This document shows, one piece after another, positions 24,768 to 33,139 of a stretch of DNA of 64,000 bases (positions are counted from its first letter, which is position 1; each line of letters begins with the position of its first letter). The translations under genes and the position numbers were made by a program. Under the pieces are notes generated by a model. It was not told the origin of the DNA, did not search any database, and saw only the letters and a list, made by a program, of their open reading frames with translations. Source of the stretch: Curtobacterium sp. PhB115 (GTDB taxonomy: Bacteria > Actinomycetota > Actinomycetes > Actinomycetales > Microbacteriaceae); NCBI RefSeq assembly GCF_003752025.1, contig NZ_RJKR01000011.1:1-64000 (forward strand). The letters are read 5' to 3'.

Positions 24768-25772
24768 TCACGCGCGCGCCGCCAGCGCCGCGTCGGCGGC
24801 GCGGAGGACCTGCGCCGCGACGGCGACGCCCTCCTCGCGGCCGAGCTCGGTGTCCTCGTGCTCGATGTTCACCCACATGTCCGGGTCCACCTCGCGCAGC
24901 GCCTCGAGGAACGCCGACCAGTACGCCTCGTCGTGGCCCTTGCCGAGCGCGACGAAGTCCCACGCCGACGGCTTCGGCCACTCGTTCGCCCACTCGTCGC
25001 CGCCGAGGTTCGTGCGCGGCTCGTCCGGCGACAACCGACGGAACGAGTTGTCGAGCACGCCGTTGATCGCCGCGTGCGGGTTGATCCGGACGTCCTTCGC
25101 GGCGGCGTGGAACACCAGCTCGCCGAGGTCGCGGACCACCGCCACCGGGTCCATCTGCTGCCAGAACAGGTGACTCGCGTCGAGTTCGACCCCGACGTTG
25201 GTCAGCCCGCCGCGCTCCACGAGCTCCCGGATCGTCGCCGGGTTGAACACGACGTTCTGCGGGTGCAGCTCGAGTGCGACCTTGACGCCGTGCTCACGCG
25301 CCAGGGCGTCGATCTCCTGCCAGAACGGCACCGCGACGCTCCACTGGTACTCGATGACGTCGAGTGCGGCGGAGTTCCACGCGTTCACGATCCAGTTCGG
25401 CCGGGTCCCGCCGGGCTCGCCCGCGGGGAGTCCCGACATCGTCACGACACGGTCCTGCCCGAGGCGTGCTGCGAGACGGATGCTGCGCCGGATGTCCTCG
25501 GCGTGGGCGTCCCCGATCGCGCGGTCCGGGTGCAGCGGGTTGCCGTTGCAGTTCAGGCCGGCGATGGACACCCCGGTGCCCTCGAACTGGGCGAGGAAGG
25601 CGTCGCGTGCTGCGTCGTCGACCAGGATCTCGTCGATGTCCGGCACGTGCACCGGGGGCAGGAACCCGCCGGTGTTCAGCTCGATGCCGGTGAGGCCGTT
25701 GTCCGCGATGGCGCGGAGGGCGTCCGCGAGCGGGCGGTCGTGGAAGATGGCGTTGTACAGGCCGAGCTTCAT
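24768..25772 (-). CDS. TIM-barrel sugar phosphate isomerase/epimerase
   Basis: A 334-residue xylose-isomerase-like barrel. Expected metal ligands appear as Glu in VALELHPQN, Asp/His in GVELDASHLFW, His in ELVFHAAAKDV and Glu in VNIEHEDTEL. It is paired with the Gfo/Idh gene upstream on the same strand; the start overlaps that stop as ATGA. The two probably interconvert a keto-sugar and its oxidised form. The start is ATG 25772; longer versions would read through the upstream coding sequence. Confidence 0.92.
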   Translation of the reverse strand: MKLGLYNAIFHDRPLADALRAIADNGLTGIELNTGGFLPPVHVPDIDEILVDDAARDAFLAQFEGTGVSIAGLNCNGNPLHPDRAIGDAHAEDIRRSIRLAARLGQDRVVTMSGLPAGEPGGTRPNWIVNAWNSAALDVIEYQWSVAVPFWQEIDALAREHGVKVALELHPQNVVFNPATIRELVERGGLTNVGVELDASHLFWQQMDPVAVVRDLGELVFHAAAKDVRINPHAAINGVLDNSFRRLSPDEPRTNLGGDEWANEWPKPSAWDFVALGKGHDEAYWSAFLEALREVDPDMWVNIEHEDTELGREEGVAVAAQVLRAADAALAARA

Positions 25773-27004
25773 GCGAGCGCTCCTTCGGTGCGGGTGACCG
25801 CTCCTTCTGCTCGGGTGACGTCCACGGCGGCGCCGCCTGCACCGGCGGACCGCGCCACCGCGTCGAGGACCTCCATGTTGTGGACCCCGTCGTCGAACGT
25901 GGCGTTCGCGGGCAGCGGGTCGACCGTGTTGCCGGTCACCTCGTCGAGGAACGCGCGGGCCTGGTACTCGAACATCTGGTTCTGGCCCCATCCGACACCC
26001 GGGGCGTCCATCGCCATGCCGCCGGCGACGTAGGGGTGGTCCGGGCCGAGGACGACCTGGCGGTACCCACCGAGGCGGGAGCCGTCGGACTGCAGCGCGA
26101 GGCCGATCTCCGAGGCGCGCTCCTGGTCCCAGCGGGCGGCGCCGTTCTCGCAGAAGACCTCGATGACGAGGCCGTTCGGGTGGCTCGTCGCGACGCGGGA
26201 GACCTCGAGCGAGCCGACGACGGATCCGTCGCCGAATCGGGCGTTGAAGGTGGCGTAGTCGTCGTTCTCGACGTCAGCTTCCTCACCCGTCAGCGGGACG
26301 GCCTGGCCGCGCAGGGCGAACCCCGCGGCGATCGGGCGCTTCGTGATGGCCGTGGTGAACATCCCGCCGTTGACGCTCTGGATCTGGCCGGCCAGGAACT
26401 CCGCGACGTACGCCAGGTGCGAGCCGACGTCGGCGAGGGCTCCGGTGCCTGCGGCCCCGGCGAAGCGCCACGAGAACGGGACGTCGGGCGAGGAGCCGTA
26501 GTCCGTCCAGTACCGGCCGGACACGTGCAGGACCCGGCCGAGCGTGCCGTCCTGGACGAGCTGCTGGATCACGGCGAGCCCCGGGGCGCGGCGGTAGGTG
26601 AAGCCGACGCGGGCGACGAGCCCGCGCTGAGATGCCTCGGCGGCCGCGGTGGCCATCGCCCGTGCGTCCTCGAGCGAGTCGGACAGCGGCTTCTCGCAGA
26701 GGACGTGCTTGCCGGCGGCGAGGAGCCCCTCGACGATCTCGCGGTGCAGCGTGTTCGCCACGACGACGCTCACCACGTCGATGTCGTCGGCCTCGGCGAT
26801 GGCTCGCCAGTCGGTGTCGTGCCGCGCGTACCCGAAGCGCTGTGCGGCCTCGGCGGCCAACGGCTCGTAGACGTCGCCGACGGACACGAGCCGCACGGGC
26901 GGCAGCGTCGATCCGAACAGTGAGGGCGCGTTCCGCCACGCGGCCATGTGGGCCTTGCCCGCCATGCCCGCGCCGATGACGGCGACGCCGATGCTGTCGC
27001 TCAT
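25769..27004 (-). CDS. Gfo/Idh/MocA family oxidoreductase
   Basis: A 411-residue NAD(P)-dependent dehydrogenase: VAVIGAGMAGKAHMAAW (nucleotide fold), CEKPLS with catalytic Lys near residue 100, GSHLAYVAEFL near 190. The usual GSHxxD has Tyr in the last place. ATG 27004 (MSDSIGV) follows GAAGGAGAGAAC; the frame stays open to 27097 but that stretch contains the operator. It faces a LacI gene, with a perfect dyad between them, so expression should answer to the cognate sugar. Confidence 0.93.
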   Translation of the reverse strand: MSDSIGVAVIGAGMAGKAHMAAWRNAPSLFGSTLPPVRLVSVGDVYEPLAAEAAQRFGYARHDTDWRAIAEADDIDVVSVVVANTLHREIVEGLLAAGKHVLCEKPLSDSLEDARAMATAAAEASQRGLVARVGFTYRRAPGLAVIQQLVQDGTLGRVLHVSGRYWTDYGSSPDVPFSWRFAGAAGTGALADVGSHLAYVAEFLAGQIQSVNGGMFTTAITKRPIAAGFALRGQAVPLTGEEADVENDDYATFNARFGDGSVVGSLEVSRVATSHPNGLVIEVFCENGAARWDQERASEIGLALQSDGSRLGGYRQVVLGPDHPYVAGGMAMDAPGVGWGQNQMFEYQARAFLDEVTGNTVDPLPANATFDDGVHNMEVLDAVARSAGAGGAAVDVTRAEGAVTRTEGALA

Positions 27005-27046
27005 GTTCTCTCCTTCGAGAAGGTGGCTGTGCTCTGGGATGTACGC

Positions 27047-27066
27047 GTTCTGGAACGTTCCAGAAC
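27047..27066. promoter_or_regulatory. Perfect LacI-type operator between divergent genes
   Basis: GTTCTGGAACGTTCCAGAAC is a perfect 20-base palindrome with a central CG, as in LacI/GalR operators. It lies between the dehydrogenase start (27004) and the lacI-family GTG (27116). A TAGACT -10 at 27074-27079 would put the operator over the -35 of the regulator gene, so both directions could be repressed. Confidence 0.85.
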
Positions 27067-27115
27067 AACTCGCTAGACTGTAGACCGACCACCCCATGTC
27101 CTGTCAAGGAGCCGC

Positions 27116-28117
27116 GTGTCACGACCCCCGACGATCATCGACGTCGCGACCCGAGCCGGGGTGTCCAAGTCCCTCGTCTCGATGGTGATGCGCGACGACC
27201 CAGGCGTCTCCGAAGCCCGGCGAGCAGCCGTGCTCGCAGCGGCCGCCGAACTCGGGTACCGGCCGAACCGTGCCGCCGCCATCCTCGCCGGCACCCGGAC
27301 CCGCACGATCGGCGTCGTCGTCGACGACTTCCGGAACCCCTGGTACGTCCCGATGCTCGACGGCATCCGCGACGCCCTCGCCCCGCACGGCCTCCGGCTC
27401 ACCCTCGCCGACACCCGCGCGAACGCCCACCTCGACTCCTCGCCCTTCGACGACCTCGTGTCCCTGCGCGTCGACGGCGTGGTGCTCGCCGCCGAGGGCT
27501 TCCCCGACCTCGTCGTCCCCGCCGACACCCCGGTGGTCGTCGCCGGCGCACGCGCCGACGCCCCCGGGGGGCTCGACGTCGTGGCCTCCGATGAAGCCGC
27601 GGGCGGCCGGTTGGCGACGGATCACCTGATCGGGCTCGGTCACCGCCGCATCGTCCACGTCACCGGCTCGGGAGGCCCGGCTGCACTCCGCCGCGAGGCC
27701 GCCGTCGCGCAGCTGGTCGCGTCCGGCATCGAGCCGCTCGTCGTCGGCGTGGGCGACACGTCCGAGACGACCGGCTACGAGGGCACCCGGCGTGCACTGC
27801 AGGACCACCCGGACCTGACCGCCGTGTTCGCCGCGAACGACGTCATGGCGATGGGCGCGATCGCTGCCGTGCGCGAAGCCGGGCTCCGCGTGCCGGAGGA
27901 CGTCTCGGTCATCGGCCACGACGAGACCCCGCTCGCCGCCTCTCCCCTCCTGCGTCTGACCACAGTCGACCCGCACAACGACGCGGTCGGACGGCTCGCG
28001 GCGACACGACTCGTGGAGCGCATCGGATCCACGGTGTCGGCCGAGCCGATCCACACCCTCGTCGAACCCACGCTCGTCGTCCGCACCACCACGGCGCCGC
28101 CGAACCCGTCCCGTTAG
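27116..28117 (+). CDS. LacI-family transcriptional regulator
   Basis: A 333-residue regulator with N-terminal HTH and hinge (IIDVATRAGVSKSLVSMVMR, GYRPNRAAAILAG) and a periplasmic-binding-fold ligand domain ending in a normal LVEPTLVVR strand. GTG 27116 follows CAAGGAG. It is divergent from the dehydrogenase/isomerase pair and most likely represses it through the palindrome at 27047-27066, as well as itself. Its TAG stop overlaps the TAA of the convergent GH18 gene. Confidence 0.93.
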   Translation: MSRPPTIIDVATRAGVSKSLVSMVMRDDPGVSEARRAAVLAAAAELGYRPNRAAAILAGTRTRTIGVVVDDFRNPWYVPMLDGIRDALAPHGLRLTLADTRANAHLDSSPFDDLVSLRVDGVVLAAEGFPDLVVPADTPVVVAGARADAPGGLDVVASDEAAGGRLATDHLIGLGHRRIVHVTGSGGPAALRREAAVAQLVASGIEPLVVGVGDTSETTGYEGTRRALQDHPDLTAVFAANDVMAMGAIAAVREAGLRVPEDVSVIGHDETPLAASPLLRLTTVDPHNDAVGRLAATRLVERIGSTVSAEPIHTLVEPTLVVRTTTAPPNPSR

Positions 28118-29154
28118 GGCGAGGGCAGCGCGAGGGAGTTCAGGGACCAGAGCGCGACCCCGTGCAGCCCGAGGTCCTCGGCGAGCGACACCCTGGCCCG
28201 GTACGAGCGGGCGTCGGACCAGTGCAGTTCACGGCCGTCGTCGAGCGATGCCGACCACTCGCTGTCCCGTGCCGACCAGTGCGCAGCACTGCCGGCCGCC
28301 CGTCGTGCAGCGGCGGGGGTGAGCTGCGGGTCTGCGGCGTCGGCCGCGGCGCCTCGGCTCGCCCAGACGTACCCGTAGCCGGCGATGCCGAGGTCGATCC
28401 GGTCCGCTCGGAGCCCCTCGTCCTCGGCGGCGGTCACCACGTGTTCCGCCCAGGGCAGGGCGCCGACGGTGCCAGGGTCGCTCCACGGGCCGTGCTGGTC
28501 GTACGTCATCAGCACGAAGCGGTCGACGTGGTCCGCGAGGGCGGCGAGGTCGTACCCGGTCTCGCGGTACCCGTCCGCCGTGGTCGAGGCCATCACGGCC
28601 ATCGAGACCTCGGCGTCGTCCCCGAGTGCGACCCGGACGTCCTCGTGCAGGGTCTCGGCGAAGGCCACGAGTCCTGCGCGGTCACGACCACGGAGGGACT
28701 CGAGGTCGATCTGGACGCCGGACATCCCCTCGGACGCAGCGAGGGCCGCCAGCTGTCGGGCGACCCGCTCCCGGTTCGCCACGCTGGCGAGGAGCGCGGT
28801 GCCGACCTCGGGCGAGAAGTCCCCGAGCGTCTCGGAGTAGTTGCTGACGAGGAGCTCGGGCGCAGCTCCCCCGCCGGAGGCCGTCGCGGCGAGGTCGGTG
28901 ATCCCGGCTGGAGCATCGTTCAGGGCCGTCCCGTCGTCGGCGACCGTGACGCCGTCGACACCGATCATCGCCGCTCGGCCGGCAGCGCTTCCGACGCGGT
29001 CCTGCGCGTGGGCGCCGGGTTCGACGTAGGCCTCCACCGCGACGTCGGTCGGGGCTCCGTCGTCCTCGGTCGTGGTGCCGGCGGCGGTGCAGCCGACCAG
29101 GGCCAGCGCGACCAGGGCTGCCCCGGCCGCCGCGGCGGTCGTTCGACGTGCCAT
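28114..29154 (-). CDS. Glycoside hydrolase family 18-like lipoprotein
   Basis: A 346-residue lipoprotein: signal peptide with lipobox ALVGC (Cys 22), then a GH18 TIM barrel. The catalytic DxxDxDxE is shortened to SGVQIDLES (~155), keeping the final Asp-x-Glu; FVLMTYDQHG holds the substrate Tyr/Asp and GVALWSLNSL is the last strand. Such proteins (YaaH/SpoVR-side GH18 relatives) act on chitin or peptidoglycan-type glycans outside the cell. ATG 29154 gives a clean signal peptide; upstream extension does not. It ends within the LacI stop codon. Confidence 0.82.
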   Translation of the reverse strand: MARRTTAAAAGAALVALALVGCTAAGTTTEDDGAPTDVAVEAYVEPGAHAQDRVGSAAGRAAMIGVDGVTVADDGTALNDAPAGITDLAATASGGGAAPELLVSNYSETLGDFSPEVGTALLASVANRERVARQLAALAASEGMSGVQIDLESLRGRDRAGLVAFAETLHEDVRVALGDDAEVSMAVMASTTADGYRETGYDLAALADHVDRFVLMTYDQHGPWSDPGTVGALPWAEHVVTAAEDEGLRADRIDLGIAGYGYVWASRGAAADAADPQLTPAAARRAAGSAAHWSARDSEWSASLDDGRELHWSDARSYRARVSLAEDLGLHGVALWSLNSLALPSP

Positions 29155-29233
29155 CCGCTCACCGTACCGTGCGTGGCGGCGGCGACCAGGGCCTCCAGGC
29201 AGCTGCTCCACCCCCGGTCGCGTGTGCCGGTCG

Positions 29234-29683
29234 TCAGACGCGAGCGCCCTCGAGCCGGTCGACGGCCGCCGCGAGCTCCTCGAGCTCCGGGACCTCGCGC
29301 GCCTCGGCGAGGGCTGCGTCGAGCGCTTCGGCGTGGATCGGCGTGGCCGTGTCGAGCAGTCGTTGTCCGGCGTGCGTGAGTTCCGTGTAGAGGCCACGGC
29401 GGTCGTCCGCGCAGAGGACACGGGTCAGGAGCGCGCGCTCCTCGAGCCGGTTCACCAGGCGGGTCGTGGCGCTGGGGCTGAGCGCGGCGGCACGGGCGAG
29501 CTGCTGCATGCGCATGTGGAAGCCGTCCTGGCGACGCAGGGCATCGAGCACGGTGAACTCGACGACGGAGAGGTCGACCTCGCGCAGGGCCCGCTCGAGC
29601 CGCGTCTCGATCAGGCCGTGCAGCGCCGCGAGGGTGCGCCAGCCGTGCGCTCGGACGGCGGTGGAGGTGTCGTCGACGGACAT
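29234..29683 (-). CDS. MarR-family regulator
   Basis: A 149-residue winged-helix protein: VEFTVLDALRRQDG, LARAAALSPSATTRLVNRLEERALL, and the DDRRGLYTELT wing. ATG 29683 follows GAAGGAGCCCG. It is divergent from an MFS exporter gene 146 bases away, the classical layout of a MarR repressor and the pump it controls. A symmetric site lies between them at 29734-29764. GCCTCCAGGC (29191-29200), just past its stop, is a lone half of the CTGGAGGC repeat. Confidence 0.9.
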   Translation of the reverse strand: MSVDDTSTAVRAHGWRTLAALHGLIETRLERALREVDLSVVEFTVLDALRRQDGFHMRMQQLARAAALSPSATTRLVNRLEERALLTRVLCADDRRGLYTELTHAGQRLLDTATPIHAEALDAALAEAREVPELEELAAAVDRLEGARV

Positions 29684-29733
29684 CGGGCTCCTTCGTGGTC
29701 GTGCGGGTGCGCGGTCGTCGCTCGTCGGTCGAC

Positions 29734-29764
29734 GTTGCTTGCGCGGATATCCCGCGTGTGCAAC
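29734..29764. promoter_or_regulatory. Candidate MarR operator
   Basis: Outer GTTGC (29734-29738) / GCAAC (29760-29764) and inner CGCGG (29742-29746) / CCGCG (29752-29756) share one centre at 29749, giving a nested dyad with ten matching arm positions. MarR operators are often TTGC...GCAA dyads. It sits midway between the divergent MarR and MFS genes. Confidence 0.6.
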
Positions 29765-29829
29765 TATCGATGGGCCGCGTCTGCAACAACCAGCGTACGC
29801 GGCACAGCCGCACAACGGAAGGAACACCC

Positions 29830-31029
29830 ATGCCCGCGGGACTCATCGCCCTCGCACTCGGCGGATTCGGTATCGGTCTGACCGAGTTCGTCATCACCGG
29901 CCTGCTGCCCGAGGTGGCGGCCGACTACGGCGTCACCGAGACCACCGCCGGCTGGCTCGTCACCGGGTACGCGCTGGCGGTCATCGTCGGGGCGCTCGGA
30001 CTCACCGCCGCGACCACCCGGCTCCCCCGCAAGCCCGTCCTCCTCGGCCTGCTCGTGCTGTTCGTGATCGGCAACACCCTGTCCGCGATCGCCCCGACGT
30101 ACGGCGTGATGATGTCCGGTCGGGTCATCGCGGCGCTCTGCCACGGTGCGTTCTTCGGCATCGGGTCCGTCGTCGCCTCGAACATGGTCGCTCGCGAGAA
30201 GCGCGCGTCCGCCGTCGCCCTGATGTTCACCGGCCTCACCGCGTCGAACGTCCTCGGGGTGCCGTTCGGGACCTTCCTCGGGCAGGCGCTCGGCTGGCGT
30301 GCCACCTTCTGGGCGATCGTCGCGATCGGGGTCGTCGCCTTCGTCGGCGTGCTCGTCCTCGTGCCGACCGTGCGGACCTCGGACGTCGAGACCCCGTCGC
30401 TCGTCCGTGAGCTCAGCGCCTTCCGCTCCGGCCAGGTCTGGCTGTCGCTCGGCATGACCGTGCTCGGCTACGGCGGGATGTTCGGCGCCTTCACCTACAT
30501 CGCCTACACGCTGACCTCGGTCTCCGGGTTCGCCTCGAGCACCGTGCCGTGGCTGCTCATCGTCTTCGGCGTCGGGCTGTTCGTCGGGAACTTCGTCGGC
30601 GGGAAGCTGGCCTCGCGATCGATCGACGGCACGCTGCTCTGGGTCCTCAGCGCCCTGACCGTCGTGCTGGCGCTGTTCGCCGTCGTCGCGACCTCGCCGG
30701 TGCTCACCGTGATCGCGCTCGTGCTGATGGGAGCGTTCGGGTTCGCCACCGTGCCGGCCCTGCAGACGCGGGTCATGCACCACGCCGACCACGCCCCGAC
30801 CCTGGCGAGCGGTGCCAACATCGCCGCGTTCAACCTCGGCAACGCGCTCGGCGCCTGGATCGGCGGCCTGACCATCGCCGCCGGGCTCGGGTACACGTCG
30901 CCGATCTGGGCCGGCTCGGGGATCACGCTGGCCGCCGTGGTGCTGACGCTCGTCGCAGTGACTGCGGCGCGGAGGACTCGTGCGACGTCGACCGGTCGGA
31001 CGGCGACGGGGAGCATCGCCACCGTCTGA
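29830..31029 (+). CDS. MFS transporter, DHA1-type drug/sugar efflux
   Basis: A 399-residue, twelve-helix major-facilitator protein. The N-terminal LTEFVITGLLPEVA motif is typical of DHA1 exporters such as the AraJ and Cmx groups, followed by a helix-4 GRVIAALCHGAFFGIG stretch. ATG 29830 follows GGAAGGAACACCC. Control by the divergent MarR gene is likely. The exported compound (drug, arabinose-like sugar or metabolite) cannot be read from sequence. Confidence 0.88.
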   Translation: MPAGLIALALGGFGIGLTEFVITGLLPEVAADYGVTETTAGWLVTGYALAVIVGALGLTAATTRLPRKPVLLGLLVLFVIGNTLSAIAPTYGVMMSGRVIAALCHGAFFGIGSVVASNMVAREKRASAVALMFTGLTASNVLGVPFGTFLGQALGWRATFWAIVAIGVVAFVGVLVLVPTVRTSDVETPSLVRELSAFRSGQVWLSLGMTVLGYGGMFGAFTYIAYTLTSVSGFASSTVPWLLIVFGVGLFVGNFVGGKLASRSIDGTLLWVLSALTVVLALFAVVATSPVLTVIALVLMGAFGFATVPALQTRVMHHADHAPTLASGANIAAFNLGNALGAWIGGLTIAAGLGYTSPIWAGSGITLAAVVLTLVAVTAARRTRATSTGRTATGSIATV

Positions 31030-31045
31030 CGGTCCCCGTGGACGA

Positions 31046-31078
31046 CGAAACCCCGGTCCGTGTGGACCGGGGTCTTCG
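31046..31078. terminator. Bidirectional terminator between MFS gene and tRNA-Ser
   Basis: ACCCCGGTCC (31050-31059) and GGACCGGGGT (31064-31073) form a stem with loop GTGT, extended outward by CGAA/TTCG with one bulge. It serves the MFS gene from the left and tRNA-Ser(GCU) from the right. Confidence 0.75.
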
Positions 31079-31087
31079 TGGAGTGTG

Positions 31088-31176
31088 CGGAGACGGAGGG
31101 ATTTGAACCCTCGGTCCCCTAAAGGGGACTCCACCTTAGCAGGGTGGTGCACTCGGCCGGACTATGCGACGTCTCC
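31088..31176 (-). tRNA. tRNA-Ser (anticodon GCU)
   Basis: The reverse complement gives an 89-base class II tRNA. The acceptor GGAGACG pairs with CGTCTCC, the anticodon loop CTGCTAA has GCT, and there is a long variable arm (GTCCCC...GGGGAC) and a T-arm with GGTTCAAATCC. It reads AGC/AGU serine codons. Confidence 0.95.
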
Positions 31177-31298
31177 AAGCACTCTCGCGAGTGCTCCGAC
31201 CACCATACAGGAGGACCGAGCCACTCTCGACCCGCCCCGCACCCCGCGCGTGGCACGGCCCGTGACAGCTGGTCCCCCGAAGTGGGGACACCGAGGGG

Positions 31299-31327
31299 TT
31301 GTCGCGACGTACCCCGGTGAATAGTCT
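31299..31327 (+). promoter_or_regulatory. Strong promoter-like pair without a downstream gene
   Basis: TTGTCG (31299-31304) and TAGTCT (31322-31327) are separated by exactly 17 bases. No coding sequence follows on the plus strand before 33.9 kb, so the promoter appears to serve a non-coding transcript. Confidence 0.55.
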
Positions 31328-31333
31328 CGACGA

Positions 31334-31480
31334 GACGCGGCGATCACATTCCGGGGCTCGTCCCCGTAGTCGCGACACAGCACCGACGTCGCTCTCCGAG
31401 CCGGGCCCGGCGCGCCCGGTTGTCCGGCGCCCGCTCGGGGAGCGGCTTCCGGGGCGCGGTCCACGAGCGCGCCCCGTTTC
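31334..31480 (+). ncRNA. Putative structured small RNA
   Basis: About 147 bases bounded by a well-spaced promoter and by an intrinsic terminator: CGGGGCGCG (31450-31458) pairs with CGCGCCCCG (31468-31476), followed by TTTCTGTGT. Inside are a CGGGG/CCCCG hairpin (31352-31366) and a long-range pairing CCGAGC...GCTCGG. I see no match to SRP RNA, tmRNA, RNase P, 6S or 6C hallmarks. The stretch 31177-31617 has no protein gene. Confidence 0.5.
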
Positions 31481-31530
31481 TGTGTCCAGGCACGGCTGTG
31501 TCCGGCACGGCCCGCGGTCTGTGCCGTCAG

Positions 31531-31571
31531 AGCGACAGTGTGCCGCAGATGTTCGGCGGCACACTGTCGCT
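31531..31571. repeat. 16-bp-stem hairpin past the LCP gene
   Basis: AGCGACAGTGTGCCGC (31531-31546) is exactly complementary to 31556-31571. It lies 47 bases beyond the stop of the minus-strand LCP gene and may terminate it or end a transcript from the putative small RNA side. Confidence 0.65.
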
Positions 31572-31617
31572 TTCGCGAGCTCGGGCCGCCGGCACACGGG
31601 CCGCCGCACGGCGCCGG

Positions 31618-32967
31618 TCAGTAGCCGAAGGCCTTCGAGCAGGTCTGCTGGTCGGCGGACTGGCCCTCGAGCCCGTCGATGGTCTCGGGCGACGCCGACG
31701 CCGACGCCGACCCCGACCCCGACGCAGCGGCGGGCGTGGACGGCGCAGCGGCCGCGGGCGACGAGGCGCCAACAGACGGTGCGGCAGCCGGGGGTGCAGC
31801 AGCCGACGGCGCAGCAGCGGGCGATGACGCAGCAGCGGACGGCGACGCAGCGTTCGCCTCGGACCCGATGCCCGTGCTGCCCGCCCCCAGGGTGAACGAC
31901 TGGTCCGCCTTGATCTTCGCGAACAACTGGTCGGCCAGGTACGTCGTCGGCTGGACCTTGCCGGCGTAGACCCCGGTGCCGCCGGTCGACCCCGGGTACT
32001 GCACGAAGTTCACCTGGGACAGCGGGAGGTCCTGCAGCGCCCGCCCCATCTGCACCATCGTCCCGACGTCGTTGAGGCTCTCGGACAGCTGCATGTTCGA
32101 GGCCGCGGCACGGGCCAGCTTGTAGAGCTTGGTCGGCGACGTCAGGGTGCCGCTCGACTTCACGGTGCGGAGCAGCGACGACAGGAACACCTGCTGGCTG
32201 GAGATCCGGCCGAGGTCGGACCCGTCACCGACGCCGTGCCGGGTGCGGAGGAACGCGAGCGCCTCGTCGCCCTGCAGCGTCGACGTCCCCGCTGGCAGGT
32301 TCAGCCCGGTGTACTCGTCCTGGATCGGCTGCGCAACGCACACCGGCACGCCGCCGATCGCGTTCGACATCTCGATGACCCCGTTGAACGAGACGGCTGC
32401 CGAGTACTGGATGTCCAAGCCGGTCAGCCCCTGCACGGTCTGGGTCACGCAGTTCAGCCCGCCGTCCCCGAACGCGGTGTTGATGGGCTGCGCCGCCATC
32501 GCTGGCGCGGTGGAGCCGTCGGTCCGGCGGCAGGCGGGGATCGGCGTCACGAGGTCGCGCGGGATGCTCACCGCGGTGGCGTTGCTGTGGTCGGCCGAGA
32601 CGTGCAGCAGGATGTTGACGTCGTTGAGGGTGGCGTCGCGCTCACCGAACTCGGCGCTCTGCTCGGGGTCGTTGTCCGTCCCGACGACGAGCATGTTGAA
32701 GCCGCCCTCGAACGCGCTGAGCGAGGTCGTCCCGCCCTGCCGGTGCGGCGCCGGCTGCCCCTCGATCTCCACGCCGTCGCCGAGGTCGTCGCTGACCTGC
32801 TTCGCGGCGATCGCGGCGACGGACGCCGAGCTGACGAGCGCGACGGCGACGACCCCCGACAGCACTTTCGCGACCGTGCCGAACGGGCCGCGACGGCGGA
32901 GGCGTCCGTGTCGTGCGATCCCGTCGACGCGGTTGAGTCGGTGGGATCGATCGCGGACATCGCTCAC
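31618..32967 (-). CDS. LytR-CpsA-Psr (LCP) family cell-wall ligase
   Basis: A 449-residue membrane-anchored LCP protein, which transfers lipid-linked glycopolymers onto peptidoglycan. It has a basic N-terminus, one helix (GTVAKVLSGVVAVALVSSA), and an LCP domain with NMLVVGTDND, SIPRDLVTPIP, NTAFGDGGLNC and FLRTRHGVGDGSDLGRISSQ; the Arg and Asp residues bind the lipid pyrophosphate. The last ~100 residues are an Ala/Ser/Pro-rich low-complexity tail ending in TCSKAFGY. GTG 32967 has AGGAG five bases upstream; GTG 32973 would overlap that site. Confidence 0.92.
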   Translation of the reverse strand: MSDVRDRSHRLNRVDGIARHGRLRRRGPFGTVAKVLSGVVAVALVSSASVAAIAAKQVSDDLGDGVEIEGQPAPHRQGGTTSLSAFEGGFNMLVVGTDNDPEQSAEFGERDATLNDVNILLHVSADHSNATAVSIPRDLVTPIPACRRTDGSTAPAMAAQPINTAFGDGGLNCVTQTVQGLTGLDIQYSAAVSFNGVIEMSNAIGGVPVCVAQPIQDEYTGLNLPAGTSTLQGDEALAFLRTRHGVGDGSDLGRISSQQVFLSSLLRTVKSSGTLTSPTKLYKLARAAASNMQLSESLNDVGTMVQMGRALQDLPLSQVNFVQYPGSTGGTGVYAGKVQPTTYLADQLFAKIKADQSFTLGAGSTGIGSEANAASPSAAASSPAAAPSAAAPPAAAPSVGASSPAAAAPSTPAAASGSGSASASASPETIDGLEGQSADQQTCSKAFGY

Positions 32968-33139
32968 GGACACTCCTGTCGTCGGGGGACACGCCGGGGA
33001 CGGCAACCGCACAAGGCTGCCACGGCGATGCCTGGCGATTCAGTGCGAAGGACGTCGGAATCCGCGGTGAGTCCGTCCGGCGAGCCCGCGTCCGACCGGG
33101 GGTCGACGGGCCCTGAGTGGATGCGCAGCCGCGCCCGGT

